From: Clarireedia homoeocarpa | Taxonomy: Eukaryota; Ascomycota; Leotiomycetes; Helotiales; Rutstroemiaceae | Assembly: GCA_001465935.1 (NCBI GenBank) | Contig: LNKV01000012.1 | Coordinates: 443,302-507,301, forward strand | DNA length: 64,000 bases | Direction: 5' to 3' | Shown: piece by piece, positions 12,142-23,308 of the stretch | How the letters are laid out: the number at the start of each line of letters is the position of its first letter | Numbering within the stretch: position 1 is the stretch's first letter | Position numbers and translations under genes: made by a program | Notes under the pieces: generated by a model | The model's database searches: none | Seen by the model: the letters and a program-made list of their open reading frames with translations, nothing else | Told to the model about the DNA's origin: nothing

Positions 12142-14859
12142 TCATATCTCCTTAACAAACCCCACCTCAACCATCTCATCCACCTCCAAATTCAGATCAG
12201 CCATCTTCCCTCTGCTGTTTTCCCTAATGAACAAAAACGTCCACAACACCGCTCTCCTCCAAAAACTCGTCCCCTTTCGAATCTTCATCTGTTCCTTCCC
12301 CAACACATACACACTTCCCCTCTCCCTCGCCCTATCCAGCTCTTCCAACTCCCTCCTCACTTCCTCCGTATGCTCCACCGAGGACGTTTGTCCCGTTACG
12401 GGATTATAATCCCTCGTGATAAACAAAATCAGCTGTTCGATAATCGTCGTCCCCATGCTCGGCGTCACCACATCATCCGTGTAGCCATGTCTGATGGTAA
12501 CGCGATAACAAGACGGCAAGCCCGGCACCCGCTGGACGACCCAGCGTTCGGCGTCGGGGATTGATGGCACCGAAAGCGGGCGGAAGTGCAGGAATATCAG
12601 CAGGCTGGGCATGGCGTTGAATTTTAATATAAATTGCGTAAACACAATGGGCATGTGCGCGCCGACTTTGTCGAAGAAAATCCCAATGCCCGGTGTATGG
12701 GTAAGTTGGTGAGAGCCGAATTTCTCCGTGAGGTTGATCTTCGACGTGCTGCTTGAAGGAGTCAGCAGTGCGGAGGCTGAGATCAGGGACAGCGATTCGG
12801 ATGTCCATTGTTGCTCTTTGCCGTAGCGCCAGAGAATGAATATGCAAGAGAGGATGGCGGCGAGGAGAAGCGTGAACCAGGCGCCGGTGGGAACTTTGGT
12901 GAGCGCTGAGGAGAGGTAGACTCCGTCGAGGGCGGCGAAAAGTAGGAACATGGGGAAAACAAGCAGGACGTTGTGGCGCCAGATTATTATCGAGACGAGG
13001 GTTACCATGCAGGTTGTTATGAAGGTTACGATGATAACACATACACCGTAGGCGTTTCCAAGGCGAGTGGTCTAGAGAGAGAAATGTTAGTGGAGTGGAC
13101 AGGGGAAGCGAGGGGGCCTGTGCTGTAGGAAGAGTGTTTGGGTACTTGGAACTGTTGTAATATGATTTTTTTTTGGATTGGATTTGAACATCTTCAAAAT
13201 GTGTAACATAGCAAAGATCGTTGGACAAATAAAAATAGGCAACTCACGTTACTATACACCGCAGTAACGACCACAGTGCCAATCATTAACAACCAATTCG
13301 CGAACGGCATGTAAACCTGACCGTGGAAAAGTTTCGAGGTATGGACAGTTTTGATATGCGGGAAGTAAGATAGTCTCATGACCTGAGCCAGCAGCTGAAA
13401 ACTAGCCGTAATCATAGCCTGAGACGCTACAATAGCTGCCAAAACTGCAATCACAAGGGAGAAATCTGCTCATCATTAGCCGTGTTCAACTTGACACTCG
13501 AAGGAAAGAAAAACATACAGAATGTTCCCGGAGGCACCGTGTTAAAGAATGGGTTAGTATAAGCGGTGCCCGACGCATCCTGCGAGATATAAGCCGCTTG
13601 CCCAATATATGCCAATAGCAAACATGGGTAAGTGAAGCCTAGCCATGAAATCTGCACTGCCCTTTTACTAAATGCTCCCAAGTCTGCAAACAAAGCTTCA
13701 ACTCCGGTAAACGCGAGCAACAGGCCGCCTAACGATCGCCATCCTTCTTCCTTGTTGCGGATAAGATAGCTGAATGCGAAAGTCGGGGAGAAGGCTTTGA
13801 GCACGGAGGCGTCAAAGACAGCGAGGTTGTAAATACCAGCACACATGTTGAAGAGGAGCCAGACGATTACAATGGGGGCGAAGCTGCTAGCGATTTTGCT
13901 CGTGCCAAAGGGCTGGATTGCGAAGAGGAGAATGAGGATAGCGCAGGTCACTCCCACGATTGTACTGGTGGTGATGTCTGGTTGAGCGACCTTGAGGCCT
14001 TGAATCGCACCAAGTACCGATTGTGCTGGCGTGAGAATTCCATCTCTGCCGGATTCCAGAGTGTTAGAGATTTTAACTACAACCCAGGAGGTGCGCGTGG
14101 ACTTACGACATGACCATCGAAACCCCCAATACACCAAGAAATTTCAACGCAACTCTGCAGGCTAGCGAGCGCTCAATGAACGTACGAACGTTCTTATTCG
14201 TAGGCTTCATCTCATTTGTAAGATGGCGCTCCATTTTGACTGTACCAGATGTATTGGGATCCTGCTTGACAATATGCGCATACCGGGCCAACAAGCTATA
14301 TAACGCGAATGTTCCTCCTTCTCCATCATCGTCTGCCGCGAGCACTATGAAAACGTATTTGATAGACACCATAAGCGTAAGGGACCAAATAATTATCGAA
14401 AGAGCCCCCACAAGATCCTCGTACAAGGGCTGGCTCGTGAACGTGGAGGAGTAGACATAAAGCGGACTCGTGCCTATACAAAGCCATTTCATCAGTCAAT
14501 TATCTCCATCTGGCTTGAACATTTGAAACTCACCAATATCACCGTAAATCACACCAGTACTCTGATATGCTAGCCATAATAACGTCCAGCCCCTATATGT
14601 CTTTTTGTTCAATTAGTATGGAAGAAGCGCTCAGAGGGGTTGCACATCTCACCTGCTTCCTCTTTGTGTTCAAATCCTCATTCGCAAGCTGCACCGCTTT
14701 CTCTTCCAAATCATGACTGGTGACTCTCTGCGAAACTTTCGATTCCCTCAAAACATCTGTATAAGGCACGCCATGCGATTTGACCGGTTTGATCTCATCT
14801 CCAAATTGGATATGCGGCTGCTGCTGTTGCTGTGGCTGTATCGATGGTTGATCTGCCAT
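12142..14859 (-). CDS. hak1: HAK/KUP-family high-affinity potassium transporter
   Basis: Six exons (14653-14859, 14534-14600, 14107-14473, 13519-14045, 13248-13465, 12142-13071) give 771 aa, the usual length. The signature GWTLLWLAYQSTGVIYGDIG, then TSPLYVYSSTF, marks the first pore-forming segments, and DGILTPAQSVLGAIQGL follows. Hydrophobic helices continue through FGTSKIASSFAPIV, EALFADLGAFSKRAVQ, LAAIVASQAMITASFQL and TTRLGNAYGVCV to ~residue 540. The remaining ~230 residues form the hydrophilic cytosolic tail. The protein is expected in the plasma membrane, coupling K+ entry to H+ symport under low K+ as in Neurospora HAK1. In intron 1 the first AG (AAAAAG) must be used: the AG 8 nt downstream (ACATATAG) shifts the frame. 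Its upstream region has a (GAGAT)n microsatellite. Confidence 0.95.
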
Positions 14860-15020
14860 TTTATGCTTGCGCTCTGGTATGCAAGTTGCACTTCGAAAGA
14901 ATGGGTGCAAAGCTGGCAGGCAAAAGATGCAGAAAGTCAACAAAGAGCTTTTACGAAAATGCGTAATTGGAATGAGATTCACCATATACATAAACCCTCC
15001 TCCACCCGCACGCCCGTCCA

Positions 15021-15046
15021 CATCTCATCTCATCTCATCTCATCTC
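15021..15046. repeat. (CATCT)n microsatellite
   Basis: Five tandem CATCT units, about 160 bp upstream of the K+ transporter ATG. On the transporter's strand it reads as a purine run (AGATG)n and probably lies in the promoter or leader. Confidence 0.85.
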
Positions 15047-16325
15047 AATCTCACCCATCCCGCATCCCACTTCACCAGACCTCCGCTATGCACCATGCGA
15101 TAACAAAGAACCAACAAAAATAATTCCAAGCAAGTCCCCTCCATCCAACCATCCAACCTTGGCACATGACAGATGGCCAGTCATTGGACAATTCCAGCCT
15201 CATCTGCAGGGTCAGCTCGTGCCGCACATGTTTCGACCCCGTACCGCATGCAAAGCGCACTCCACACTCAGCCCGTGACTGGCATGACATATTCCCACCA
15301 CTCATCTCAAATATGCGTTATCAGTAAGTACACGCCCATATCCCTATGCACAGGTAGGCAGATAGGCAACACCCAAATCTCTGTTATCGTCGCAACCGGA
15401 TTCGAGGAGGCTAAAATCCCTCATATGTACAGAGGTACAAAAAATCCCTCACGGCAAGCGAGTAGACGCCACAGCCGGCTGAACCAACCATATTCGAGCA
15501 CAGTAAGCATCCCAGCCCGTTCCCCTCCCTGAAATAACGTGGCGGAGTATATGGAGTTTGTCGATTGCTATCAATGTGTGATATCGTGGGGATCGCAATC
15601 GGCGGTGGGCCGGGCAACACTTCCTACCTTCCTATTTGCATATCGCAGGAACGACGTAGTATCCGGGTTGCTTATGAGCCTGCTTCCGGGCTGGACATCG
15701 CCAGCCGTGTATTTCCATCTGGGACAATAGAAGCGTCTTTTAGGCGTAGCAGGGGCTTGGAATGGAAAGCTGGCTTGTAACTATACTTCCATCAATGACC
15801 CGAGGTCACACCGTCAGCTCTGTATTTTCCTTTTCCACTTGTACTGCTACGACGCACACGACAATACTTTTTGCTGTTGCTGTCACCATGGTAAGCAACT
15901 GAAGTTCTTGATACCGTGTGCATATGGCAGTGAGTAGGTTATGTAGGGTAGTTTCCCTGATAAGCTTTGGATACCTTCGCTAGGCATGACAGCTAACCCC
16001 GCACAAGGCTTCTGCAAAGCTTGATGCTGACCTCCGAAATAGTTCCTACATCGCTAGATATTTCATCGAATGAATCACGAATACGATATTTAGTCAATGC
16101 CATCAAGATTGCTTCAATGCAAAATGTATTGTCATCACCACATCTCCAGCATATATCTAGCTATCCATATCTACCATCATCATGCATCTGGCAAAACCTT
16201 CCTACTAGTTCCCAAAAACTCAAAATTCCATGCAAATATGTACTGCTGTATCTTTGAGTTCAGGAAACCAAAGACCTAAATCTAAACGCCATGTCTCGCC
16301 CGCTTCATACCATAAAATGTTGTAC

Positions 16326-16353
16326 AAGAAGAAGAAGAAGAAGAAGAAGAAGT
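16326..16353. repeat. (AAG)n microsatellite
   Basis: About nine AAG units just downstream of the GH55 stop codon, likely in its 3' untranslated region, where it is transcribed as (CUU)n. Confidence 0.85.
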
Positions 16354-16418
16354 AGTTGGGTATCATAAAGCTTCACTGCAGCCTTTCGTTTCATCCGCCT
16401 TACACCATCGTACTTCAA

Positions 16419-19072
16419 CTAACAATTCGTAGAATTGCCAGATTGCATGAACATGGCGATTGTGGCACAGAAAGTGCTACGGTTGTCACTGTCAAGTGCA
16501 GCACTCTTTCCATCGACAGTAACCATGTTGGTTGCTGCCTTAGTTGACAACCCATAGATGTGGATTCCACCAGAATTCTCAATTGAAACCATGTTCTCTT
16601 GACAGCTTTCAGTAGCAAGGCAGTCTTGATTATAGTTGTCGAAGAATGAGTACAAGCCTGCGCCTGCGATGAAGACATCTTCTGAGTCAACCACGCGAAG
16701 TCCCCATGCTTTATTGGAAGCTGATGTTCCTGACATGACTGGATCTGCGAACGCTGCGTTGATTGTAAATGGAGTAGACGCATCTGGATTGGATTGATAG
16801 TATGGTGTCTCCGTTTGAATAGCTCCCATGAAGATGTTGGAAGCATTGGTAAGTTGGTAGTTGTAGAGAACAGAATGTTCACTACTTGTACCGTACATCC
16901 AGGTAGGACCTTCCTCAGACGCAACCAGTACTCCTCTACCGTTGAAAATGTTGATTTGGTTATGATCAGAGAGATCGAGTTCATGATCTGCTACCCAGAA
17001 CCAGTTGTTCTCAAGGTAAATTGATGCCTGCGCAGTGACGTGAAGTAGCATGAACGCACCAATGCACTTTGGATTGGCTGCAGCGGTAACGTTGGGGTTC
17101 TTGGAACAAGTGTCTGACTGGAGTTGAGTCCCAGCACTTCCACCAATCCTGACATGAACATCCCACATCCCTGAGGATCCCTGAGAGGTTTCCTTGACGT
17201 TCCATTCGATCATAATAGCACCAGCTGCAGGACCAAGTGTCTCGAATATAAGATCAGACATCTCAACAGAGCCAGTATCTCCTGGTTGACCGACCTGGAA
17301 GACCGCCTTAGGATTGGCTTGATCATTGAAGCCCTTCGCCATGATAAGAGGCCAAATTTCACCAGTGATCTTGATATCCTTGGGAACTTTGATGGTGTCG
17401 CTTACAACATAAGCTCCGTGATCAAAGTAAACAATTTGATTTGCGGCAGCTTTGTCAAAAATCGCTTGAATTGCAACGGTATCGTCTGTGACACCATCAC
17501 CTTTGGCGCCGGCTGCCTTGACGCTCAAGAATGATGAGACTGGCAGAGCCTCATATTGTGGCTTAGTGCGACCAAATAATTTTCCAGTGGAGTCGAGGAG
17601 GTTGGCAGGCTTGGTGAAAGCAGTTTGAGATGCCTGGACGACCTTACCAGAGTTTGCACTTGCGTAGACGCGACCTTGCATCCAAGATGCAACCTTAGTA
17701 TTACCGGCAAGAACAGTCGAGTTGTCTACTGCGTTTTGGACAGCAATCGGGACATTTGAAGAGAAGTCAACATTGTCAACGACGAGGGTTCCGTTGGTGT
17801 ACTTAGTGTCCGGGCTATAAGCTTTGATTCCGATTGGCGTGTTTGATATCGTGCTATCAAGTAGTGTGACAGAGCCGACAGATCGAGAACTTGAACTACC
17901 GCTAGACATATCCAGACCAATTCCGCAGTTATTAATCTGGATATTTTGGAGAGTCCAGAGCCAGTTCCAGTTCATGTAAATAGCCGTTTGACAATTATTG
18001 AACGTCAGGTTCCTTGACGTGAACTGCTGATTCCCGAAAAATGCGCCAAATTTGCCGCCGTTGAATGTCAGATCTGCCAACATTCCTCCCGACCCATTGT
18101 CCATAAAGATGCCCTGTGTATCGTCAGATCCTGTTGTAAGATGATTGATCCTAGCTGTGGCGGTGCAATGGATAATTCCTGATTCCTTCTCCATCCGAAG
18201 AAAATGAAATGAAAATGAAAATGTAGCTTACCTGGTGATTGTTTTGTGCTCCGCCATCGGTTCTCATGTTGAAAACAATGTTTTGCAATGAAGTGGCTTG
18301 AGCAACTTGCCAGTGAATACCAGTTCCTGTGGATAGGGGCATTGCCGTTGTATCAATCACCAAGTTTCTGACCTGGCGGAAAAAGTTGTTCTGATTCGTG
18401 AACCAATTCTGTCCTGTGGAGGTATAGGGATCCGCATCGATCAAGGCCATTCCAGAGAAGCTCGCGTCACCTTTGATTGTTGGTGGAGAAACAGCGTCGC
18501 CGACAAGTTGTGTGTAGTACTGCATAGTGATTGGTGAGGATATCTTGTAGGTTCCAGGTCTAAGTAGAAGGGAGGTTAGAGTCGCGCACTTAGACTATCA
18601 AGCAGTGTCTTTGGTGAGGCATGACAACTTACGGGATGTAAACTAGAGCAGGAGTGACGGTCGACGAGTCACACCCTTGACCACATCGGTTTCCAGTAGA
18701 AATTGCCTGATTGATGGCGGCAGTGTCATCGGTCGAGCCTGAAGACAGTCAGATATGCTACACAGGTAGGTTTTTGATCAGTGAAAGACGTACCATCACC
18801 CTTGGCACCAAAGTCCTTGACATTTCGAAAGATTTGAAAGTTGCTTTGGCCATAAGCCACAGTGCCTTGTCGTTGGATCTAGCATAGTTAGATATAATCA
18901 TTCGCGTTTGAAGATGCAGGATATTACTTACTGATGCCAACCAGTAGCTAGAGCTCGTTCCAGACGTAGCAGCACCCGTTGTTTGGGGTACTGGGACAGG
19001 AGCAGGTGCTCCAGAAACAATAAAGAAGAGGCGTAGAGCCACGAGAAATGTAAGTAGTGAAAAGGACGCCAT
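16419..19072 (-). CDS. Secreted GH55 glucan 1,3-beta-glucosidase (exo-beta-1,3-glucanase)
   Basis: Five exons (18932-19072, 18794-18878, 18633-18738, 18232-18559, 16419-18113) give 784 aa. A signal peptide is clear (MASFSLLTFLVALRLFFIVSGAPAP). The protein has the two tandem pectate-lyase-like beta-helix halves of GH55, each opening with the same motif: FGAKGDGSTDDTAAINQAI (~residue 70) and AGAKGDGVTDDTVAIQAIF (second half). Other GH55 features are the NWFWVADHELD stretch and GRGVLVASEEGPTWMYGTSSEHSVLYNYQL with the conserved glutamates near the active site. Family enzymes cleave glucose from non-reducing ends of beta-1,3-glucan outside the cell, for wall remodelling, callose attack or nutrition. 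It stands alone, with a 4.2-kb upstream space and a TATAAAGT box 89 bp before the ATG. Function is confident at family level. Confidence 0.95.
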
Positions 19073-19153
19073 CGTAAAGTAGGACCAGCTGCTGTAAGAT
19101 GCTTGAAAAGAATGTGAATCCTAGCAGAACAGATCCTCGCAGTTAGTACTTGT

Positions 19154-19161
19154 ACTTTATA
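19154..19161 (-). promoter_or_regulatory. TATA box of the GH55 gene
   Basis: The minus strand reads TATAAAGT about 85-90 bp before the GH55 ATG, followed by a short leader. The spacing suits a core promoter of a secreted-enzyme gene. Confidence 0.5.
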
Positions 19162-20990
19162 GGTGTTTGAATGAGGTGAAAGGATTTCGATCGTTTGGAT
19201 TCTCTTGACCAGTTGGCGGTTAAGATTAGGGAAGAGCTTTGAAAAGGAAGGAGGGAGGGAACGAATAAGTAAGAACAAGAATGGGTACAGGAAAGACTGC
19301 GAAAGTGAAAGATGATATGGGTACAGAAAAGACTGCGAAAGTGAATGTATCGTGAGATGGTCAACTGAGCAGACAATAACCAGTCAAGAGTTGAGCAGGT
19401 GATTAATGTCCCGCCTATTTGGGAGTGAATTCTTGGGAGAACAAAAATGATATCCCCACCATGCAACACAAACGCAAGAAAAGGGCCGACAATACTTACA
19501 ACAATTAAAAAATTATGTTGATCTGAAATGTCAAGGAAAAGAGAGCGTCGTTTGGAAGAGTGTGCCGAATGGGGGGCTTTCTCATGTCGGGCGGCCTTGG
19601 TACTTATATCATGTGTACCATCCCTCGCCGCCATCATGACCGAACTATCATCCCACACCTCAAACAAGCCCTTTTGAGCCGGAAGGGATACTTTCTTGGT
19701 TTGTCCTTCCTGTGGCCCCTGCCGAGTCGACTCCGTCCCAGGCACACGATGGAGACGGCTCATAGTTGGGGACCCTTGGGGGCAGTGAAGGAACGCTCAG
19801 ATCCAACCAAGATGTTACCAGTGCTTCGACTTCCCAGCACCAACACTACCTCCGTAGTTCGCGGATGCCACTGCAAATCACAAACCCCTGTCCGAGGTGA
19901 ATCGAAACGCGGAGTTTCTTCTCTCAAGACTTTAGTTCGATATCTGCTTGGTACTATCTTGAGTGATCTGAAGCGATGCAGGGGTGCGTTGGGAACTTTT
20001 CACGAGGAGGCACGAAAGACAACCGCGAAGGACTGCAAGGTCCGCAAGGAAGAGACCGGCAGAATCTGTGAATAGCTCTAGTCGATTCACGTCTGCAAAA
20101 GTTGTTGGGGTCGAGTGGTACGAATCCCAAGACCTTAAGACACGAATATGGGCAAGGTTGTTGGAGTAGGTTGAAACTTGGTGCTTGCCTTGAGTGTGTG
20201 AATGTGCGGACGAAATGTTGTTCTGCAGATTTTCATTGGTGACACGGAGACTTGTCAAGCGGGCATTTTAGCCACATTTTGCTTTTCGCATTACTCAATT
20301 TACTTGGTACTTTATTTCCGAGAAGTTTTGGCTGGCACGCACGACTGGTTCGTTCGGGTGGCTCTTACTGCAATCTAAAAGATCTGCGAGATGCGATCAA
20401 GCCTCTTGCTCAAGCTCTACAACCTTGTGCCTGTCGAGCTCCCTAAGCAAGTGTGGGGAGGAACGGTCGCCCAGCGACACCTGCCCTTTCGCTCCCCCTT
20501 TCCGTGCCCTATAACACGCAATGCTATTCTGGCAGACCCCCCTTCATTTAATATAAACATGCCATTCCTGCCAACAACAGCCTCTCATCCGCATCTTGAC
20601 AAGGGTCGCATATATCTCCGAATCTCTCGTGGCTCTCGGCACTTGTTGTATGGTGCCCGAATGGGCAAGCTACAAACGCCCGATATACTTAGCTATAGAT
20701 AGTATTGCTGGGATTGCTACTTGCCACTGCCGCTGCCGCTGCCGCTGCCACACAACCCCAAGACCCAGGCAGCGGTACCCCAAGTCATGCCAGCCAGACC
20801 TTGAAGAAAAAAGTGCGCAAGCATAATTTGTTTCTTCGCTCCGTTTCAACTGGACATGCTACTAAGGTAGCTGTTGGCTGGAAGCCCTTGGATGTTTCAC
20901 CAATTTTTGAAGGGGTCAACATCTGAAACTTGGACTGTGTCAAAGGGGGGTTGTTTGGATGAACGGCTAAGATCACTTCATCGAATGGAC

Positions 20991-21070
20991 AAAACATCTT
21001 TCTTCACGTTAAAACATCTTTATTCACGTTAAAACACCTTTCTTCACGTTAAAACACCTTTCTTCACGTT
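20991..21070. repeat. Four tandem copies of a 20-bp unit
   Basis: Units start at 20991, 21011, 21031 and 21051 and follow AAAACAYCTTTMTTCACGTT with only one or two differences each. A partial fifth unit (AAAACA) follows at 21071, and related TTTGACAG repeats come after it. Each unit carries TTCACGTT. Confidence 0.95.
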
Positions 21071-23308
21071 AAAACAATGTTCTTTGACAGAGAAACTGTT
21101 TGTTTGACAGAAAACATCGTAGGATTGAAGGAGCAAGGCGGCTAGAGGGAGGTCTTGACCCTCAGGCCTGGCTACCTATTGGGTTGGTACACCAAGTGAT
21201 ATATTATGGTCTCTCACCAGGTTAGCCTCTGGTCGTAGGCCTGCATTTCAAATCATCATTCAAGACTATAAAGACCTCTCTGTCGGTGACTTATACGTTC
21301 TACTTACAAGGTTTTGATTGTTATCTACGCTGTGCCAAGATGATGATCCCGAGGCACTTTCCTATGGAGAAAAATCACGTGTGATAAGCTCAGTCGGTAT
21401 CGGACGACGAAAATCTATGGACCTCTGAACGTGTGTATATTTTCTCTATCTTTCAGACATGCAATTTTGAAATTTTTAACAGAGCCGCTGGGGGTCTAGT
21501 CGACTCATCGTTAATCTTCATACTGTAGACGTGCAAAGATCACAAGTGAACAGACAACCTCGGCAAACCAAAGAGTCTTCCGCTTCATGCAAGTACCGTC
21601 TGTATTTCCTGCAAACACATCTGCAATACCTAATTTCAATCACAACCCCATCTTCATCTTGAAAAGTCAATCATCTTCCCACTCCCTGCCAAAATCTCGT
21701 CGTCCTTCTTGTCGCGATCGATAGGGTCAGGTTTGTTTTTCTCCATGTCGATTCATGTCATATAGCCGGGTCATAAGATCTAGTACATTAGCTGATTCTA
21801 CACAACGATGATCAGCTGTTCTCCAGAAGAAAAAACCCACAACAACCAAGTTGATTGGAACAACCTCTCTCCACCATTCAATCTGCCCGGGGAAGCAAGA
21901 AGTTGATTTTATCTACCCAAGCAGTTGTTTCAAAGAGTTTGAGTCAAATTGAGCAGAAATCACCCATGATGAGATCCAGATGACCTACTTCCTTCTGTAT
22001 GATCTTGGGCATAAAGTGCTATGCATAGCCCTTGTACGAGATACTCAATCAATCGCCACTAGGAAATAGAACGGAATACCAACTAGCCTTCCAAATTCCA
22101 ATCCATTAAACGATCTACCTAAGTTATCCGCATCAGATGCAACGCAACGATGTATCAAGGACACTGAAATAATCCCAACATGAAAACATCTCGAGCTGAA
22201 CACTCCATAGAGGATTTAAAAATCCCTCCATGTTCTTGATAAACCGACCGAAAGCTCTTTATGGGCTGATACTGAATTCCGGTTATTTATGAAGCGGGTT
22301 TGGAAGCAGTGTTAGAGGGCAGTGGTAGTAAACCGTATTACTCATGTCGGGCACCGATTTGGAGGTAGGCAATGGGAGAGATAGATAAATATACCGATTT
22401 CAAAACTTGGCCGGGAAAGGATCGGACTCGAGGCAATCAATAACAGGGAGGAGGAGGAGGAGGGATAGAATTCGTATCCGGCATGCCGCAGTACCGAGTA
22501 TGAGAGAGGACACAAAGGAAGGAGGTAGTCGTGAGGACCGTCAAGCTCAATGCTAATGCTGCCGTGTGTATAAAGGAGCTATATCAAGCTTGATGATACT
22601 GCTGATGAAGAACAAGATGATAGGAAGTCGGCTTCGGAATGGACTTTAGCTTGTGTGTGTTTGCTATGAGTGAATGAAAAATCACTCTAGTAGCTCCTCA
22701 ATATCTATCTATCCCTGTTGGGTGTTGGCACAGTGCAGACCAAAAGCCGCTACTATTCTATTCCCAACACAAGTCAGCGGGCGTGATGTTATTCTTCGTG
22801 AAATGGTATCGCACCAGAGGGAGGTTGGTTGTATGAGGATGAGTAGATAGACGTCAGCTAATCGCATCAAGTCTTCCCATGTCCCTGGTTCTATGGTTGC
22901 GACATCCAGTGCCTGCCTGGTCTGAGTACATATCTCGTGAACTTGATTGATGTACTGTAGCTCTGGGAGCAAGCAGGATACAATCAGCACTTGTCAATGA
23001 TTAACCCGAGTATTCGGATCAGATTGGAGCAGTCGCGAATCTTGAAAACACAAGAGATTCACGTGGCATTTTGAATGTGGTGCCAATATCAAAAGTCCCA
23101 CGCAACTTGATCATAGTAGACACAGCAGTGATTATATTGAATGGAAACCACCCAATGGTATCCTATTAATTTCATGATCTCATGGGCAATGACCCGGGAC
23201 ATATCATCCCCACCACTCCATCCTACCTACAAGTTCCAATATAATTCCATCCCATCATACTAGTCCACATAATCATCTCTCTTCTAATCCATAATTCTCA
23301 TCCAAAAT

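Larger units (their letters stand above)
14860..16418. other. Intergenic region upstream of the K+ transporter
   Basis: Holds the (CATCT)5 repeat at 15021-15046 and an (AAG)9 run at 16326-16353. Short frames show no recognisable family. Confidence 0.55.
19073..23308. other. Long gene-poor stretch (4.2 kb) upstream of GH55
   Basis: No frame here shows a recognisable family; the longest (19560-20075) has atypical composition and no splice-supported extension. It contains a 4 x 20-bp tandem repeat (20991-21070), a (GGA)n run near 22447-22462 and otherwise unremarkable, not strongly AT-biased sequence. It could hold long regulatory sequence or noncoding RNA, but I see no direct sign. Confidence 0.5.

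Noticed and set aside
12473..13228. 251-codon minus-strand frame inside the K+ transporter gene
   Set aside because: Overlaps the true exon 6 in another frame; Arg/His/Pro-rich composition typical of an antiframe shadow.
19560..20075. 171-codon plus-strand frame upstream of GH55
   Set aside because: Composition is atypical of a protein (scattered Cys, Arg, His), no homology recognised, no upstream promoter features; probably chance.
20991..21070. Tandem array considered as a CRISPR-like repeat
   Set aside because: There are no spacers between units and the genome is eukaryotic.
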